A stretch of DNA of 64,000 bases, taken from assembly GCA_036898135.1 (NCBI GenBank), contig CM072515.1, positions 49,911,595-49,975,594 on the forward strand, in the 5' to 3' direction. Each line of letters begins with the position of its first letter. Positions within the stretch are counted from its first letter, which is position 1. Both the position numbers and the translations under genes were made by a program. The DNA comes from Oncomelania hupensis (Eukaryota > Mollusca > Gastropoda > Littorinimorpha > Pomatiopsidae). Of this stretch, positions 24,401 through 33,927 are shown piece by piece. The notes below the pieces were generated by a model that saw nothing but the letters and a program-made list of their open reading frames with translations, searched no databases and was not told the origin of the DNA.

Positions 24401-25730
24401 GTGTGTTCATGTGTACCGTCGCAATTGGTAGTGTTAACTTTGCAGGCGACGAGGCCATCACTATCTCAATGGTCTCTCCTGACAAACATCGCTCGGGTAC
24501 GAGACTGGAATCGACGATGGTGATCGACGCTCCAGTGTCGCGCAATGCCGTCGCTTGCTTCCCTTCCACTTCTACTTGGCACTCCGGCGAGAACGGTATC
24601 GCCGTACATAATGAACAGAGCTTGCCGTGACTCTGTACATCATCCTGCCTCATACTTCCAGCTATTGCGGCGGCTGCTTTGTTTTCTTTCCCTCCTTTTG
24701 GACATTGTCTCGCCACATGACCTTGCTGGTGACAAGTATAGCAGGTTACTTCAGGCCTCCTTGTCCTGACGTTGTGGAGCTGCTTCTGCGTTGCCTCCAC
24801 CTTCTTTTTATCTCCTTCCTCATCTTCTTTCCTTCTACTATGCTTGAGTCTATCTCCGAATCTATTCCTGGGTCTTTCATGATCAGACATAGTGGCTTGC
24901 TTTGCTGATTCGTAGGTTAAAGCAAATCTTATTGCATCGCCCATCGTCTCCGGCTCTCTTTCTCTGACAAAACGCGCTTGATCAAACGGTATCCCACTAA
25001 GAAACTTTTCTTGCAGTATCAAATCACGCAGATCGTCATATGTGTTGTCTTTCCCTGCAAGTTCTTGCCATCTGGATAACCAGAGATCTAACTTGGTAGC
25101 GTACTCTTGTGTTGATTCTCCTTGCTGTCTTCTGGCCTCTCGAAATTTTTTCCGATATTCTTCAGCCGTCAGCTGGAATCGGAACAATAATGATCGCCGC
25201 AATGTTCCGTAGTCGCCGGCATCAGCATCACTCAACATAGAGTAGACTTCCCTCGCTTTCCCTTTTAGCAAGGTGCCTAGGCGAGGAGCCCATTGATCAA
25301 CTGGCCATTCTTGAATCTTAGCCGTTCTCTCAAATGTGCGTAGATAATCTTCCAGATCATCTTTGTCTTCCAGAAAAGGTAGTTTTATCTTCAGTTTTTC
25401 CTGATAAAACTGCGATGAACGAGAATCCGACGGATCGGCAGCATTGTCGTTGGTGTTGTCACTGTTCACGTGACGTATTCGTTCGAGTTCTAATTCATAT
25501 TCCAATGTTGCTTTATGTTTCCTTTCATCGATTTCAGCTTGACGCTTCCTTTCTTCAGCTTCAGCTTGTTGCTTTCTTTCTTCAGCTTCAGCTTGAGCTA
25601 AACGCGTTTTCTCTTCCTTGACGTAATTGACAAGATCTGGACCCGACAACCCCAACGCTTCTCCTTCGGCCTTAAACTTTAGGAAAGGATCGTTGGCTTC
25701 CATTGCTTTCGCTTGAGCACGAGTCGTCAT
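21411..25730 (-). CDS. Gag-Pol polyprotein, order Gag-PR-INT-RT-RNase H
   Basis: A single 1439-codon frame from an ATG at 25730 to TAA, 50 bp before the 3' LTR. It encodes everything needed for retrotransposition. Residues ~38-90 are a Glu/Arg/Gln-rich coiled coil with an AEAEERK-type repeat. The Gag core is at ~110-280. A CCHC zinc knuckle is at 330-343 (C330, C333, H338, C343). Aspartic protease has DTGA at 398-401. Integrase has an HHCC finger (H590, H597, C627, C630), D660, D720 and E756 (35 residues between the last two) and a GPY/F module at ~895-910. Reverse transcriptase spans ~1020-1230 with D1111 and FIDD at 1173-1176. RNase H has D1324, a Glu in the EKE at 1363-1365 and D1390, and the protein ends LSR-S-M. 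No inactivating change was seen. Gag and Pol share one frame, so the Gag:Pol ratio must be set by something other than a frameshift. Confidence 0.95.
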   Translation of the reverse strand: MTTRAQAKAMEANDPFLKFKAEGEALGLSGPDLVNYVKEEKTRLAQAEAEERKQQAEAEERKRQAEIDERKHKATLEYELELERIRHVNSDNTNDNAADPSDSRSSQFYQEKLKIKLPFLEDKDDLEDYLRTFERTAKIQEWPVDQWAPRLGTLLKGKAREVYSMLSDADAGDYGTLRRSLLFRFQLTAEEYRKKFREARRQQGESTQEYATKLDLWLSRWQELAGKDNTYDDLRDLILQEKFLSGIPFDQARFVREREPETMGDAIRFALTYESAKQATMSDHERPRNRFGDRLKHSRRKEDEEGDKKKVEATQKQLHNVRTRRPEVTCYTCHQQGHVARQCPKGGKENKAAAAIAGSMRQDDVQSHGKLCSLCTAIPFSPECQVEVEGKQATALRDTGASITIVDSSLVPERCLSGETIEIVMASSPAKLTLPIATVHMNTPFFEGKTVVAVMKQPIEQVLVGNYRKSEDGNLTPVPVYAIREVCAAMQTRASVGKTGRTLKTSNSLLGDVTPVELGQAQKEDPTLEKARKLADNETKHGKGGRKSTSKTTYSWRKGILYRTFLQNGKETKQIVVPKKYRNEVLRLAHDTPMSGHLGVTKTRKRIWNDFVWPGICGDIRRYCASCDICQRTSPKGQVRKLPLGKMPIIHTPFDRVAVDIIGPILPASDRGHRYIITMVDYATRYVEAKPLKSIKAEDVAESLWEMWTRLGIPREILTDNGSQFVGSLADEVNRLLSVKGLRTTPRHAQCNGLVERFNGTIKSMLKHLCQEQPKEWDRFIPALLFAIREVPQESLQFSPFELLYGRTVRGPLQILKELWTQEEQTEETRTTFQYVIDLRNRIEETCKIARENLGKASAKHAKHFNMKAKARKFNVGDKVLMLVSDKANKLQMLWKGPYVVTDRINECDYKIAVGDNEKIYHANALKLYVEREKQVETHIVAVVMIDEHEQKDTTGTKDSIPVIQLENTQGPADVHLSDKLTEKQRTELTEICNHKKSVLTDLPGKTSLQECNIPMEQDRAIFVRQYPLPYSKIKAIGEEVEAMLKMNVIEQAASPYSAPVVLVQKKDGNNRFCIDYRKLNQATRFDAEPMPNIDELFAKLSKKKYFSKIDLAKGYWQIPMKTEDKEKTAFTTPQGQFQWTVMPFGLKNAGAVFTRMMRKLLKPLNEDAVSNFIDDVTVATETWEEHVQVLKATLDRLHECNLTAKPSKCYFGFESLSFLGHIVGQGTIQPEEDKVEKIRNAQPPKTKKDLRAFLGLAGYYRKFVPNFATLALPLTEKTKKGHPERVQWDDKCEEAFTSLKRELCKKPVICLPDPEKQYVLRTDASDRGIGAILMQDHGDGLQPIAYASKKLSETEGRYATIEKECMAIVWGIRKFEQYLFGTKFVIETDHQPLQYLQKARTENGRLMRWAIQLQQYNFSVRVIPGKDNIGADYLSRSM

Positions 25731-27046
25731 TTACGAATTCCAAAAATGTAATACGACAGGAAAGAATAAATTAGCGTTCGAAAAGTTCCGATTTCGTCAC
25801 GCCGATTACGTCACGTCAATGACGTTATTTTCCCGAGGGGGAAAAAAATACAAAATGGCAACTCTTTGAAATATCTTCGAACAACCCCAATGGATTCGTT
25901 ATAACTATACGCTTTTACCGCAAATTCTGTTATTTGCTATTCGCGTATTAACAGCATAAAACCAAGAACTTGAAAAGAAGAGTTTTGTGTATCCGGCAAT
26001 GGCACCCTCTTGTTAACACCAGTTCTACTTCGAACTCAAAGATTCTAATTCATTCTTGTAATGTAATTAGAATTGTGATAACGTGTCACTGTCTAGGCTC
26101 GAATCCAGTAGCTAAACTTATCAAATTCACAAAAGTTATCCTGCTACCTTTACCTTGATTCGCCTAATAAGATCAACTGTACGTGGCCTTATTTGATTGC
26201 CACACAGATACAATCCACCCTGGATGATACACCTGTGTCTCAGGGATTTACTGTGTGTATATTATAAATTATAAAATACACTCTAGTATAACTCGCGGTC
26301 CGTTCCTTTGTGGCGGATGAGTTTACTAGACCCTTCTGCTAATACTCTCTCACTACGAGTATTCTTCTAATTTTCTATGTCGCTCTTACTCCGGCGAACA
26401 GAAATGTTAGGCTACAAAACTGACTTAATGATCCTGTGTGATTATTCCGTTTATCACTGATCTATTAAGCGCGACGCTACTGTCTGTCTACTGTTCGGTC
26501 CGTTGAACATAGAACATTTACCTTACCTTCAAAGGTGACTAGCAGGTCAACAAGTTATTTAGTCTTTATACTAAATTATAACTTGTTATCTCTCTCCTTC
26601 TAATATTGACACAGGTCCTCGTGTCTCCGGATTCACTATACAACAAATGCTATAGGATTCCAATATTAGCTTCAAACACTCAATCGGTTAAGACTGAGAT
26701 AATAAAATAGACCACCGTTCTGCCTATTTTTTTACAGCATGTAATACCCGAAATTACTGCTGAACATTTGATTGACAACACGTACTGGGAGTCGTTTGCA
26801 TAAGGTTATAAATATGCAACCTAATTATATCTGTAAATATAACTGGTAACTTATGATCGACGTGGGAAGCTGATGTTACATTGGTTGGTAGGGTAGTCCA
26901 TAAGTCCGCCCATTTGTAAGAGCGGCTCCCTCCAACCTCCCGCGTTGAACAAATGAATGATACAATGATAATTTACATGTACAATGTTGTAAATATCATC
27001 ACCACCAGTGGTAACACGACTTAAAAAGTGATTGTGACTCCAACTA
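25731..27046 (-). other. Leader region of the complete retrotransposon
   Basis: 1.3 kb between the primer-binding site and the gag ATG. It contains only short frames and no recognised domain or repeat. Packaging signals would be expected here. Confidence 0.6.
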
Positions 27047-27064
27047 TCACGAGACGAGCCCCCA
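27047..27064 (-). promoter_or_regulatory. Primer-binding site, tRNA-Pro-like
   Basis: One base inside the 5' LTR the minus strand reads TGGGGGCTCGTCTCGTGA. Its first 12 bases equal the complement of the 3' end of animal tRNA-Pro (GACGAGCCCCCA); later bases diverge. It primes minus-strand DNA synthesis. Confidence 0.75.
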
Positions 27065-27065
27065 T

Positions 27066-28441
27066 TGTCGCGTTATATATATATTTTATATTAATATATA
27101 TATTGATGTTAAAGGGTGAATGAATATATTAAAAGAATTTTATATGAATAGAATCAATTTCCTCTTTTTACTATGCCTAAAATCGATAAGAAACGAGAAA
27201 ATAATGTTGAGAAATAGAAAATAAAGAATAAAAGAAATTACTGGCTATTCATTCGTCCTGTTTGCTTTTTTACAACTAAAAAAGAATACCACTGGTTGAT
27301 GGTTGATGATATTTATTTCATATGATGTGATACAAAAACCCGTGAAATCATGGTTCTAAAGAATTTCACTGTTGATTAAAATTGTCACTTATCTGACGTG
27401 GATTCCCTGATGGAGAAGAAGAATTGTCTCTTTTGTTTAACTTAATTCTGTCCTCACGTTTGACCAAAAGGATTATCGTCCAGCTGGCTTCACATGGACG
27501 TCAGGGATATGACGAGCTCCATGTCATCAGAAGAATAAGCGTTGAGGGTGGAAGTAGGTTAAACGATCATATCAGGAATCCGACAGTCGAAAATATTATG
27601 AAGAAGGAAGCAAAAACAAAAATCCTTTCCCTGCGCACAGACAAATTAACAGGGACTAAATACACAATCTGTATCCTGTTGAATGACCAGCGAGGAACGC
27701 CGTTGACGTTGTTTGAATAAGAACCCTGCATATTCACGGGTTATTGTATCTTATTCTCAAAACATAATAATGTTCTTTCCTCGCTGTTCATCCACACTGT
27801 TCCAATGTTTAAGAATGCACCAACATTCTTTATGAACTAAGCTAAACATGTTAAATTAACTATCACCATATAAACTTCACGCGCTGAAGAATTTATATGA
27901 AACGAGAACAACATGTTAAATAACTATTATCATACAATTTGCATACATTGAAGAATAATAACGAATCACCTTGATGAAGGACGATGAATGATTCGCATGG
28001 CGCAATGGACACAAGCACAAGACTACCCATTTCCCAGCTTCACACATCGAATCGTAACTTACCAGCTCAGGATTCGTTTGTGGTGTCTACGACACGTGTT
28101 GTTTAGGGTGAGACGAGCTTTTCGAACCAACTTAATGACCTCAGTAATCCGAAATAGTGGTCTGGCGTAAACATATGTTCCTTGCCCTCCAAGATGGTCG
28201 CTCGAATGGTTTTTCTTAACGATATTTCCCACATCCAGCCAATCGAAAGGATAGTACACAAATTGTCTATGGTAACAATAATCTAAAATTGAACTACACT
28301 AAATAAAAACAATGTCGCATACTGCGTCATTCCGAAAACAATATTATTATCGTCACTGTCTATGACGTACTGTCTATGACGCATTGTCTGGCCTATAGCA
28401 GAATATCGAGGATGCGTCGAGTAGGCGCTTGTATCGCGACA
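27066..28441 (-). repeat. 5' LTR of the complete retrotransposon
   Basis: Offset exactly 7080 bp from the 3' LTR with no gaps. It should carry the element promoter, read toward lower coordinates. Confidence 0.93.
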
Positions 28442-28446
28442 GTATC
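28442..28446. repeat. Target-site duplication GTATC (right)
   Basis: Directly follows the CGCGACA end of the right-hand LTR and equals 19981-19985. Confidence 0.9.
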
Positions 28447-28600
28447 CAGTACCATTATTGAAGGGAGGGAAGACACTGGAGTACCCAGAGAAAACCCTCG
28501 CCGTGGTAAGTCTCGTACCTAAGAACACACAAGCTCGTCCCAAGCGGGATTCGAACCCGCGACCTTCAGCATAGAAAACCAGCACAGACCTGGGGGGAAC
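28447..28600 (-). mobile_element. tRNA-derived SINE fragment at the retrotransposon target
   Basis: The minus strand has GGTCGCGGGTTCGAATCCCG (a B box in a tRNA T-arm) near 28543-28562, then GGGACGAGCTTGTG and a downstream GGTACTCC...CTTCCCTCCC region, a layout common in tRNA-derived SINEs. The retrotransposon sits at the low-coordinate edge, so this repeat may have been its target. Confidence 0.5.
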
Positions 28601-29416
28601 AAAGGCTTGGGGGATCGCAACATTGGAGGGAACATACATAACCTGAGAGAACATGGTGCTAGGGCTAGGGGAATATAGACCTGGGGAGAAGGGAACATAG
28701 ACTCAGGCTCCCTGAGTAGTTTTGTTTACACATGAAAACTCGATAGCCGTACTCGTTTTGTGCGGCTATGACAAAAACGTCTAGCTCTGCAAGAAATAAA
28801 ATAAAAATGATACAAAGCTGTGAAATTCATAAGCTTCCGCTATGCCCAGCGATTAATCATCGAAGCGAGAGGAAAGAGGTCATTCAAACAAAAGAGCAGA
28901 AGAATAGGCAGACGCATGGAAGTGTGGACATTATTGATGACTGCTTTAACAAAGAATAAGCTGCGGTTGATAATCATCTCCACCAAGAATGCCACCAGAC
29001 TTAAAATTCAGTAAAAGCGGAAAGATCAAAACGGAAAATGGCAACGTTAGCAAAAATCATTTCCGTCCCGACAGAAAAGATGTGTAACTGATTCAAACAA
29101 AAATGTATTAGTAACAGTCACTTGAGGTTAAGTAGAGGTTAAGTAGAGGGTTAAGTACTTTATTTATTGACTGTTTATACTAAAAGCGATTGTAGACACA
29201 CGCGCATACAAACTCACATTCATACGCACTCACACTTATAACAATAGCTAATACAGTTATTGAACAGTGCCAGAATAATAATAAATAATAATAATAACAG
29301 GCAATTTATACAGCGCTTTCCAAAATCACAAAGCGCTTTACACAAATGATGAACTGAAGGTTACAAATTATTCATGACTGTTCAATGTTTACCCAGGAAA
29401 GCTGGAATCAATGATC
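28601..29416. other. Non-coding stretch with minisatellite and SINE-tail remnant
   Basis: About 28620-28710 holds GAACATAGAC-type units like those at 228-350. Around 29305-29345 there is a CAGCGCTTTCC...AAAGCGCTTTACAC phrase resembling a SINE 3' end. No gene was seen. Confidence 0.5.
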
Positions 29417-29418
29417 TA

Positions 29419-29480
29419 CAGGGTGGTCGAAAAGTAACTCCCTATTAAAAATTGCTTCCAACGTTTGGTAATAGTATTGC
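29419..29480 (+). mobile_element. Mariner-like terminal fragment
   Basis: CAGGGTGGTCGAAAAGTAAC follows a TA dinucleotide and resembles the mariner-type terminal repeats of the MITEs at 32722 and 51025. The other end was not found; it may have been lost at the adjacent ATC microsatellite. Confidence 0.5.
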
Positions 29481-29593
29481 AGTTACTTCAACAAAATGAA
29501 TGGGGATCCTTAACAGTGGTAGAACACGTAACTGCTGGTCTGTGATTATCAGTGGGCAGTAAGATTAAGTGGTGTGATTGTTGTAGAAAGAAG

Positions 29594-29596
<3 letters not shown>

Positions 29597-29690
<94 letters not shown>

Positions 29691-29706
29691 TCATCATCAT
29701 CATCAT
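29597..29706. repeat. (ATC)n microsatellite
   Basis: About 36 near-perfect ATC units. Confidence 0.95.
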
Positions 29707-30783
29707 TTATTGCCAAGTAAAAGCTTTACAAGAAAAGGGCCCTGGCACATGAGTGTGATAATATCCCTGATTTAATAACTACCAACATTCCTTTTAAAGT
29801 GCTGGTAAATTAACGTCAGGTTTTGTTCAATACTATCTGTCTATCTCTAAGCTACGTTACAACATCTTTGTCGTCAACATTTCTGATGTTACAATGAGGC
29901 AACACGACAAAAAGCAAATAAACAAACACGTAGTGTAAATATGCAATCGCTTGCTTGCGCACTACATGCAAACTCACATCCACACCCGTGAAAAGCAGAG
30001 CTCTACCCTTTAAAACGGCAGTAAACCTGCTAAAAGAACTGTTCATTAAAGGAATCTTTATCCCTAATAAAAAAGTTTCAAAGTTTCAAAGTTCACAAGA
30101 AGCCCAGAAACACACGCTCTACCTCCTTCCCCCTCCTCACCTTCCACATGCCCCATGCTCTCCCCCCCCCCACTCAACTTCGTTCACGCGTTACACAACA
30201 AAGAACCTGTAGAAATACATCAGAAATAGACTTCTTGCGTAGTAACAAAGTTCATAGCACCTGAAACCTACCACACACATACCTAACGTGCAAACTTCTT
30301 ATGGGCCTATTTTACATAGCAAATGACCTAACCTTGCAGCTTGTTACAAAGTGGCCTATACATTAGGCGTGCTACCTACTTCGAACCTACATGCCAGTCT
30401 TCGTATATACCGACTGTACATAGCGAACCCGTGCAGTTGATAGACTTTTACGACCCTCATGAAGAGATATATTCTGGGCGAAGTGCCAGAGGACCTAGTC
30501 ACGATGACGAGACAATGACAAGACAATGCTAAGACAACTCCTTCAGCACCCCCTCTTCGCTCTCTTAGAGTGCCGCCCTTTGTTCTGGAGGGTTTTATTA
30601 TTTTTTTGTTGGGGATCACGCTGGCATTAAAAGAAGCAAGGGTCTCTGGGCTTTTTATGAATCAGAAGTCTGGTATAGTGTGTATAATCAGGATTCCACG
30701 CTGACTTCGCTTTGTGAATGAATGGGTGAGGAGTTGAATTAAATTATGGGTGACGTCAATAACCAGTCACCACTAAGCAAGCA

Positions 30784-30784
<1 letters not shown>
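29707..30784. other. Non-coding stretch, nothing recognised
   Basis: Short unassigned frames; no RNA gene or repeat boundary noted. Confidence 0.5.

Positions 30785-30785
<1 letters not shown>

Positions 30786-30866
<81 letters not shown>
30786..30866. repeat. (CA)n microsatellite
   Basis: About 40 uninterrupted CA units. Confidence 0.95.
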
Positions 30867-30899
30867 GTATGAATATATAAGCAAACATTTGTTTCGCAA

Positions 30900-31530
30900 T
30901 TTGGATCTTGACCTCAGACCCATTTAAAGTTAACATTGGCCAGACTGAAGAAGGGATTAGCAATGTACAGATGCTCATGAAGCTGGCCCTGTCAAAAAGG
31001 AAAGGCAACATATCCCCCTCTCTAAGACTAAAAGATTACAGTTTAAAGTCAGGCCTCTATTATCTACCTTAGGTTCCGGTGGCAGAGAGGATTGCGACAG
31101 ATCGTAACCTTAGTTAGATTGAGAAGCGATTAGCAATGTTGTTTCTAGTACTGACCCTCATGAAGCTGGCTTTGTGAAAAGAGAAGTCCCTAACGCCTCA
31201 CTCCCCAAGAACCGCACGATTTGGGAAAATCCTTTAGATACCTTGTGTTCCATTATCAGAATTATTTTTGTATATTTATTATTATTTTGTATTTTATTTG
31301 TTTGGTTTCTTGGTAATCGCTAGACATAAAGCAAGCTAGCAATGCCTTTTTATTGCTGACCCTCATGAAGCTGGCCTTGCAGAAGGGAAAGGCAATGACG
31401 ATCCCATTTCCCCAACGAATGCAAGATCATGGAAAACCCTGTAACTACCTACCTTAGACTCCAGAAAGGATTTCTTAAGATAACATTGGCGAGACTGAAG
31501 AAGTGATTTGCAATGTCTTTTGTGTAAACT
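30900..31530. repeat. Degenerate tandem repeat, ~170-205 bp period
   Basis: The phrase CTCATGAAGCTGGCC recurs near 30973, 31158 and 31365, each followed by a purine-rich AAGG-type word and later by a CTACCTTAG phrase. A second marker, AACATTGGCCAGACTGAAGAA, occurs near 30933 and, slightly changed, near 31483. There are three to four units. No coding potential. Confidence 0.6.
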
Positions 31531-31586
31531 AAATGCCCAGCGCATTGTTTCTATAGCTGTGATGGTGCTTTTATATGGAGTAGGTG

Positions 31587-31588
<2 letters not shown>

Positions 31589-31625
<37 letters not shown>

Positions 31626-31648
31626 CTGAGAGAGAGAGAGAGAGAGAG

Positions 31649-31690
<42 letters not shown>

Positions 31691-31736
31691 GTTCAAGAGT
31701 AAAGTGTAGAGATTGTAAGTATGAATCTATAGACGT

Positions 31737-31806
<70 letters not shown>
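31589..31806. repeat. (GA)n ... (CT)n inverted microsatellite pair
   Basis: About 100 bp of GA with two GAGGCT interruptions (31589-31688), a 50 bp spacer, then about 68 bp of CT (31739-31806). The two arms are complementary and can form a long hairpin or triplex. Confidence 0.9.
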
Positions 31807-31810
<4 letters not shown>

Positions 31811-31954
31811 GTGTGTGTGTGTGCGCGCGGGTATGTGTGGTATGCGTTCGTGTGTGTGGGTGGGAGGGTGTATTTGGGTTGGTGCCGAACAGAGGTTTGG
31901 GTAGTAAGAAGACAGAATAGGGGCACTGCCTTGCTTGAGCAACAGGGTCAAGTT

Positions 31955-32060
31955 AACGGTATGCCTGGCAGGTCCATCATCCAAGTACTAACTGCGGTCC
32001 GCGTTGCTTGGCCGTCGTGTGCCTACCAACTTGGGTACATCGAGCCTCTGAACATTTAGT
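31955..32060 (-). repeat. 5S rRNA-derived repeat, copy 2
   Basis: On the plus strand, CGGTATGCCTGGCAGGTC followed by CATCCAAGTACTAACTGCGG and GCTTGG aligns with the complement of the 3' half of 5S rRNA (boxes C, intermediate element and A). The 5' half of 5S RNA is not recognisable. It is more faithful than the copy at 7843 in the GGTATNCC region. A SINE3-type retroposon or a 5S pseudogene. Confidence 0.6.
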
Positions 32061-32719
32061 GTTCAGGCAATTGCGAATTCTTTTTTAGCTGGTTTAGAAT
32101 GTTAGACTTGTTGTACGCGAACGATAGACGAACGAAGGTAAAGCTCGCAAAATCATGGGCACGTGGCAGAGACATGCACAGGCGACAGAGAACGATTAAT
32201 CAAGAGTCGCCTCGTTAAAGGCAAAAGTCACCATTGATAAGCAGAAACACGGCTTGGCACCAAAACTATATAGGCCAGCCTACCTACATTTGCTTAGACA
32301 AACAATGATCAGAGACACCTCACCCCTCCACCCCCTTCTCCTCTTCCCTCCTCCCCGTCCCTTCCCTGAAATTGTCATCAATCTCAATGTAGGTTGGCAC
32401 CAATACGGTACCTTTTTTGATTCCTGCAAACAACAACCCTAGCTCTCTGATTTCCCCCCATCAAGTTTATTGTATCGGAACGCTGCTTTTTGTTCCAGCA
32501 GACTCAGCATTTAAGTCCCCGTAGATTGGGTTCCCATTCATTTAAACGTGCTGTGACAGTTTCTTTGTTAAAGGCAAAAAGCATTGTCGATGTAGTGCAG
32601 CCTCTAACCTATTTTGGTACGGAGCTAGTACACACTCGCGCTTTAGCTTCGTTTAGTTTCAGACAAAACTACATTTCATGATAGCAGACTATAGACGGAA
32701 AGGTAGTACGTCAACGTTA
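32061..32719. other. Non-coding stretch, nothing recognised
   Basis: Short frames only; pyrimidine-rich near 32320-32370. Confidence 0.5.
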
Positions 32720-32721
32720 TA

Positions 32722-33108
32722 CAGAGTGGTTGAAAAAAAAAAACCTCCCTGTTGAATATTGTTTAAAACGTTGATAAATAGTACCGCATTTGCACGTGCT
32801 GTGATCCTTACAGAGTGATAAAGCTCAGTATCTAATTGTCGATCTTTTCATTTTATTTTACAGTGGAGAGAGAAGCCCGCAATGGCTCTTCGACAGAAAG
32901 TGTGTGAGAGCGCTCAAATACCGTAAGAAGATCTAACATCATACCAAGTTTCCGGCCATTGCCCTCGTCACTGTGAGAGGAAACCAAAGATCAGCCGTTC
33001 AATTCCACCACTACAAGGATCACACAAAGTTTTGTTTCATGCTAATGCAGTATTGATTACAAGATTTATAAGCAATTTTTAATACGGAGTTGAGTTCCAA
33101 CCATCCTG
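32722..33108. mobile_element. Mariner-like MITE
   Basis: A 387 bp unit flanked by TA on both sides. The left end CAGAGTGGTTGAAA and the right end ...CAACCATCCTG are imperfect inverted repeats that extend ~35 bp inwards. The interior has no transposase frame. It would have depended on a mariner transposase elsewhere. Confidence 0.65.
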
Positions 33109-33110
33109 TA

Positions 33111-33554
33111 GTACTTCAGTTCGTCAGCAGTCTATACGAACGTTATCTTAAACCTTGCACAGTGTTCTGAATTCGTGTCCTAAAGGGCTGGAACCAGGCA
33201 GCCTTAATCCCTAAACCGGTAGATATGATTTAATCAATGGACCGGAGGTTATTCAGGCTATACCTATCGCCGCAGATATGGGCTATTTTAACGAGTTCTC
33301 TAAGCCAAAGAATTTAGCTGCCCGTACACAATAGAAATAATTAATTCAATGGGAGACACGAGTCTAATTACAATCTATGATTTACAGCGAAGATAGGATT
33401 TGTGTTGTTCAAATCCGCTTATTTTCAAATAGTGCTTTTTTTCAAACTGCTGTTAGCCTTTATTAAACAAGATCGGTAATATTCAAATATTTTTGATCGT
33501 GTATATTAAGTAAATTAAAATCATTCAATTTTCTCAGTACAAACACAGTGTGTG

Positions 33555-33617
<63 letters not shown>

Positions 33618-33922
33618 ATTATCGAGGATTTTTAGAGCGCACCTATCTCGCCTTTTCATAGGCGACTCAAGGCGCTAGCCGATAAAGGATCTAACTTTGT
33701 GTTTGTGTGTGAGCGTGCGTGTGTGAAAGAGGGGTTTCTCTTCCCACCATATATGTGTATGTAATCATGAGCCTTCTACCACCATCCAATCCCCACCCAC
33801 CTCTACTTATGATTGTATATTTCAACGTTTATCTATTTTCCATTATGTCATGACATATGTGTGACAGTGAGCCTTGAGTAACTTTCTTCTCTCTCTCTGT
33901 GACATATGTGCGCTTTATAAAT
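33111..33922. other. Non-coding stretch with (ATT)n and SINE-tail remnant
   Basis: (ATT)n lies at 33557-33613. At 33635-33700 the words TTTAGAGCGCACC and CTCAAGGCGCTAGCC resemble a SINE 3' end on the minus strand. No gene was seen. Confidence 0.5.
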
Positions 33923-33927
33923 CTATG
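33923..33927. repeat. Target-site duplication CTATG (left)
   Basis: Matches 39452-39456 exactly, bounding the element. Confidence 0.9.

Larger units (their letters stand above)
19986..28441 (-). mobile_element. Complete Ty3/gypsy-type LTR retrotransposon with integrase before RT (Gmr1-like)
   Basis: The element is 8456 bp long with two 1376 bp LTRs, a primer-binding site, a polypurine tract and a single 1439-codon ORF, all on the minus strand. GTATC flanks both sides (19981-19985 and 28442-28446). LTR ends are TGTCGCG...CGCGACA. The two LTRs showed no difference on row-by-row reading, so insertion was very recent. The domain order Gag-PR-INT-RT-RNase H is not the usual Ty3/gypsy order and matches what is described for the Gmr1 group. 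The ~1.3 kb between the 5' LTR and gag is an untranslated leader without a recognised feature. The copy appears complete and potentially autonomous. Confidence 0.93.

Noticed and set aside
30786..30866. CRISPR-like regular repeat
   Set aside because: All regular arrays here are simple-sequence or minisatellite DNA without spacer structure, and the genome is eukaryotic.
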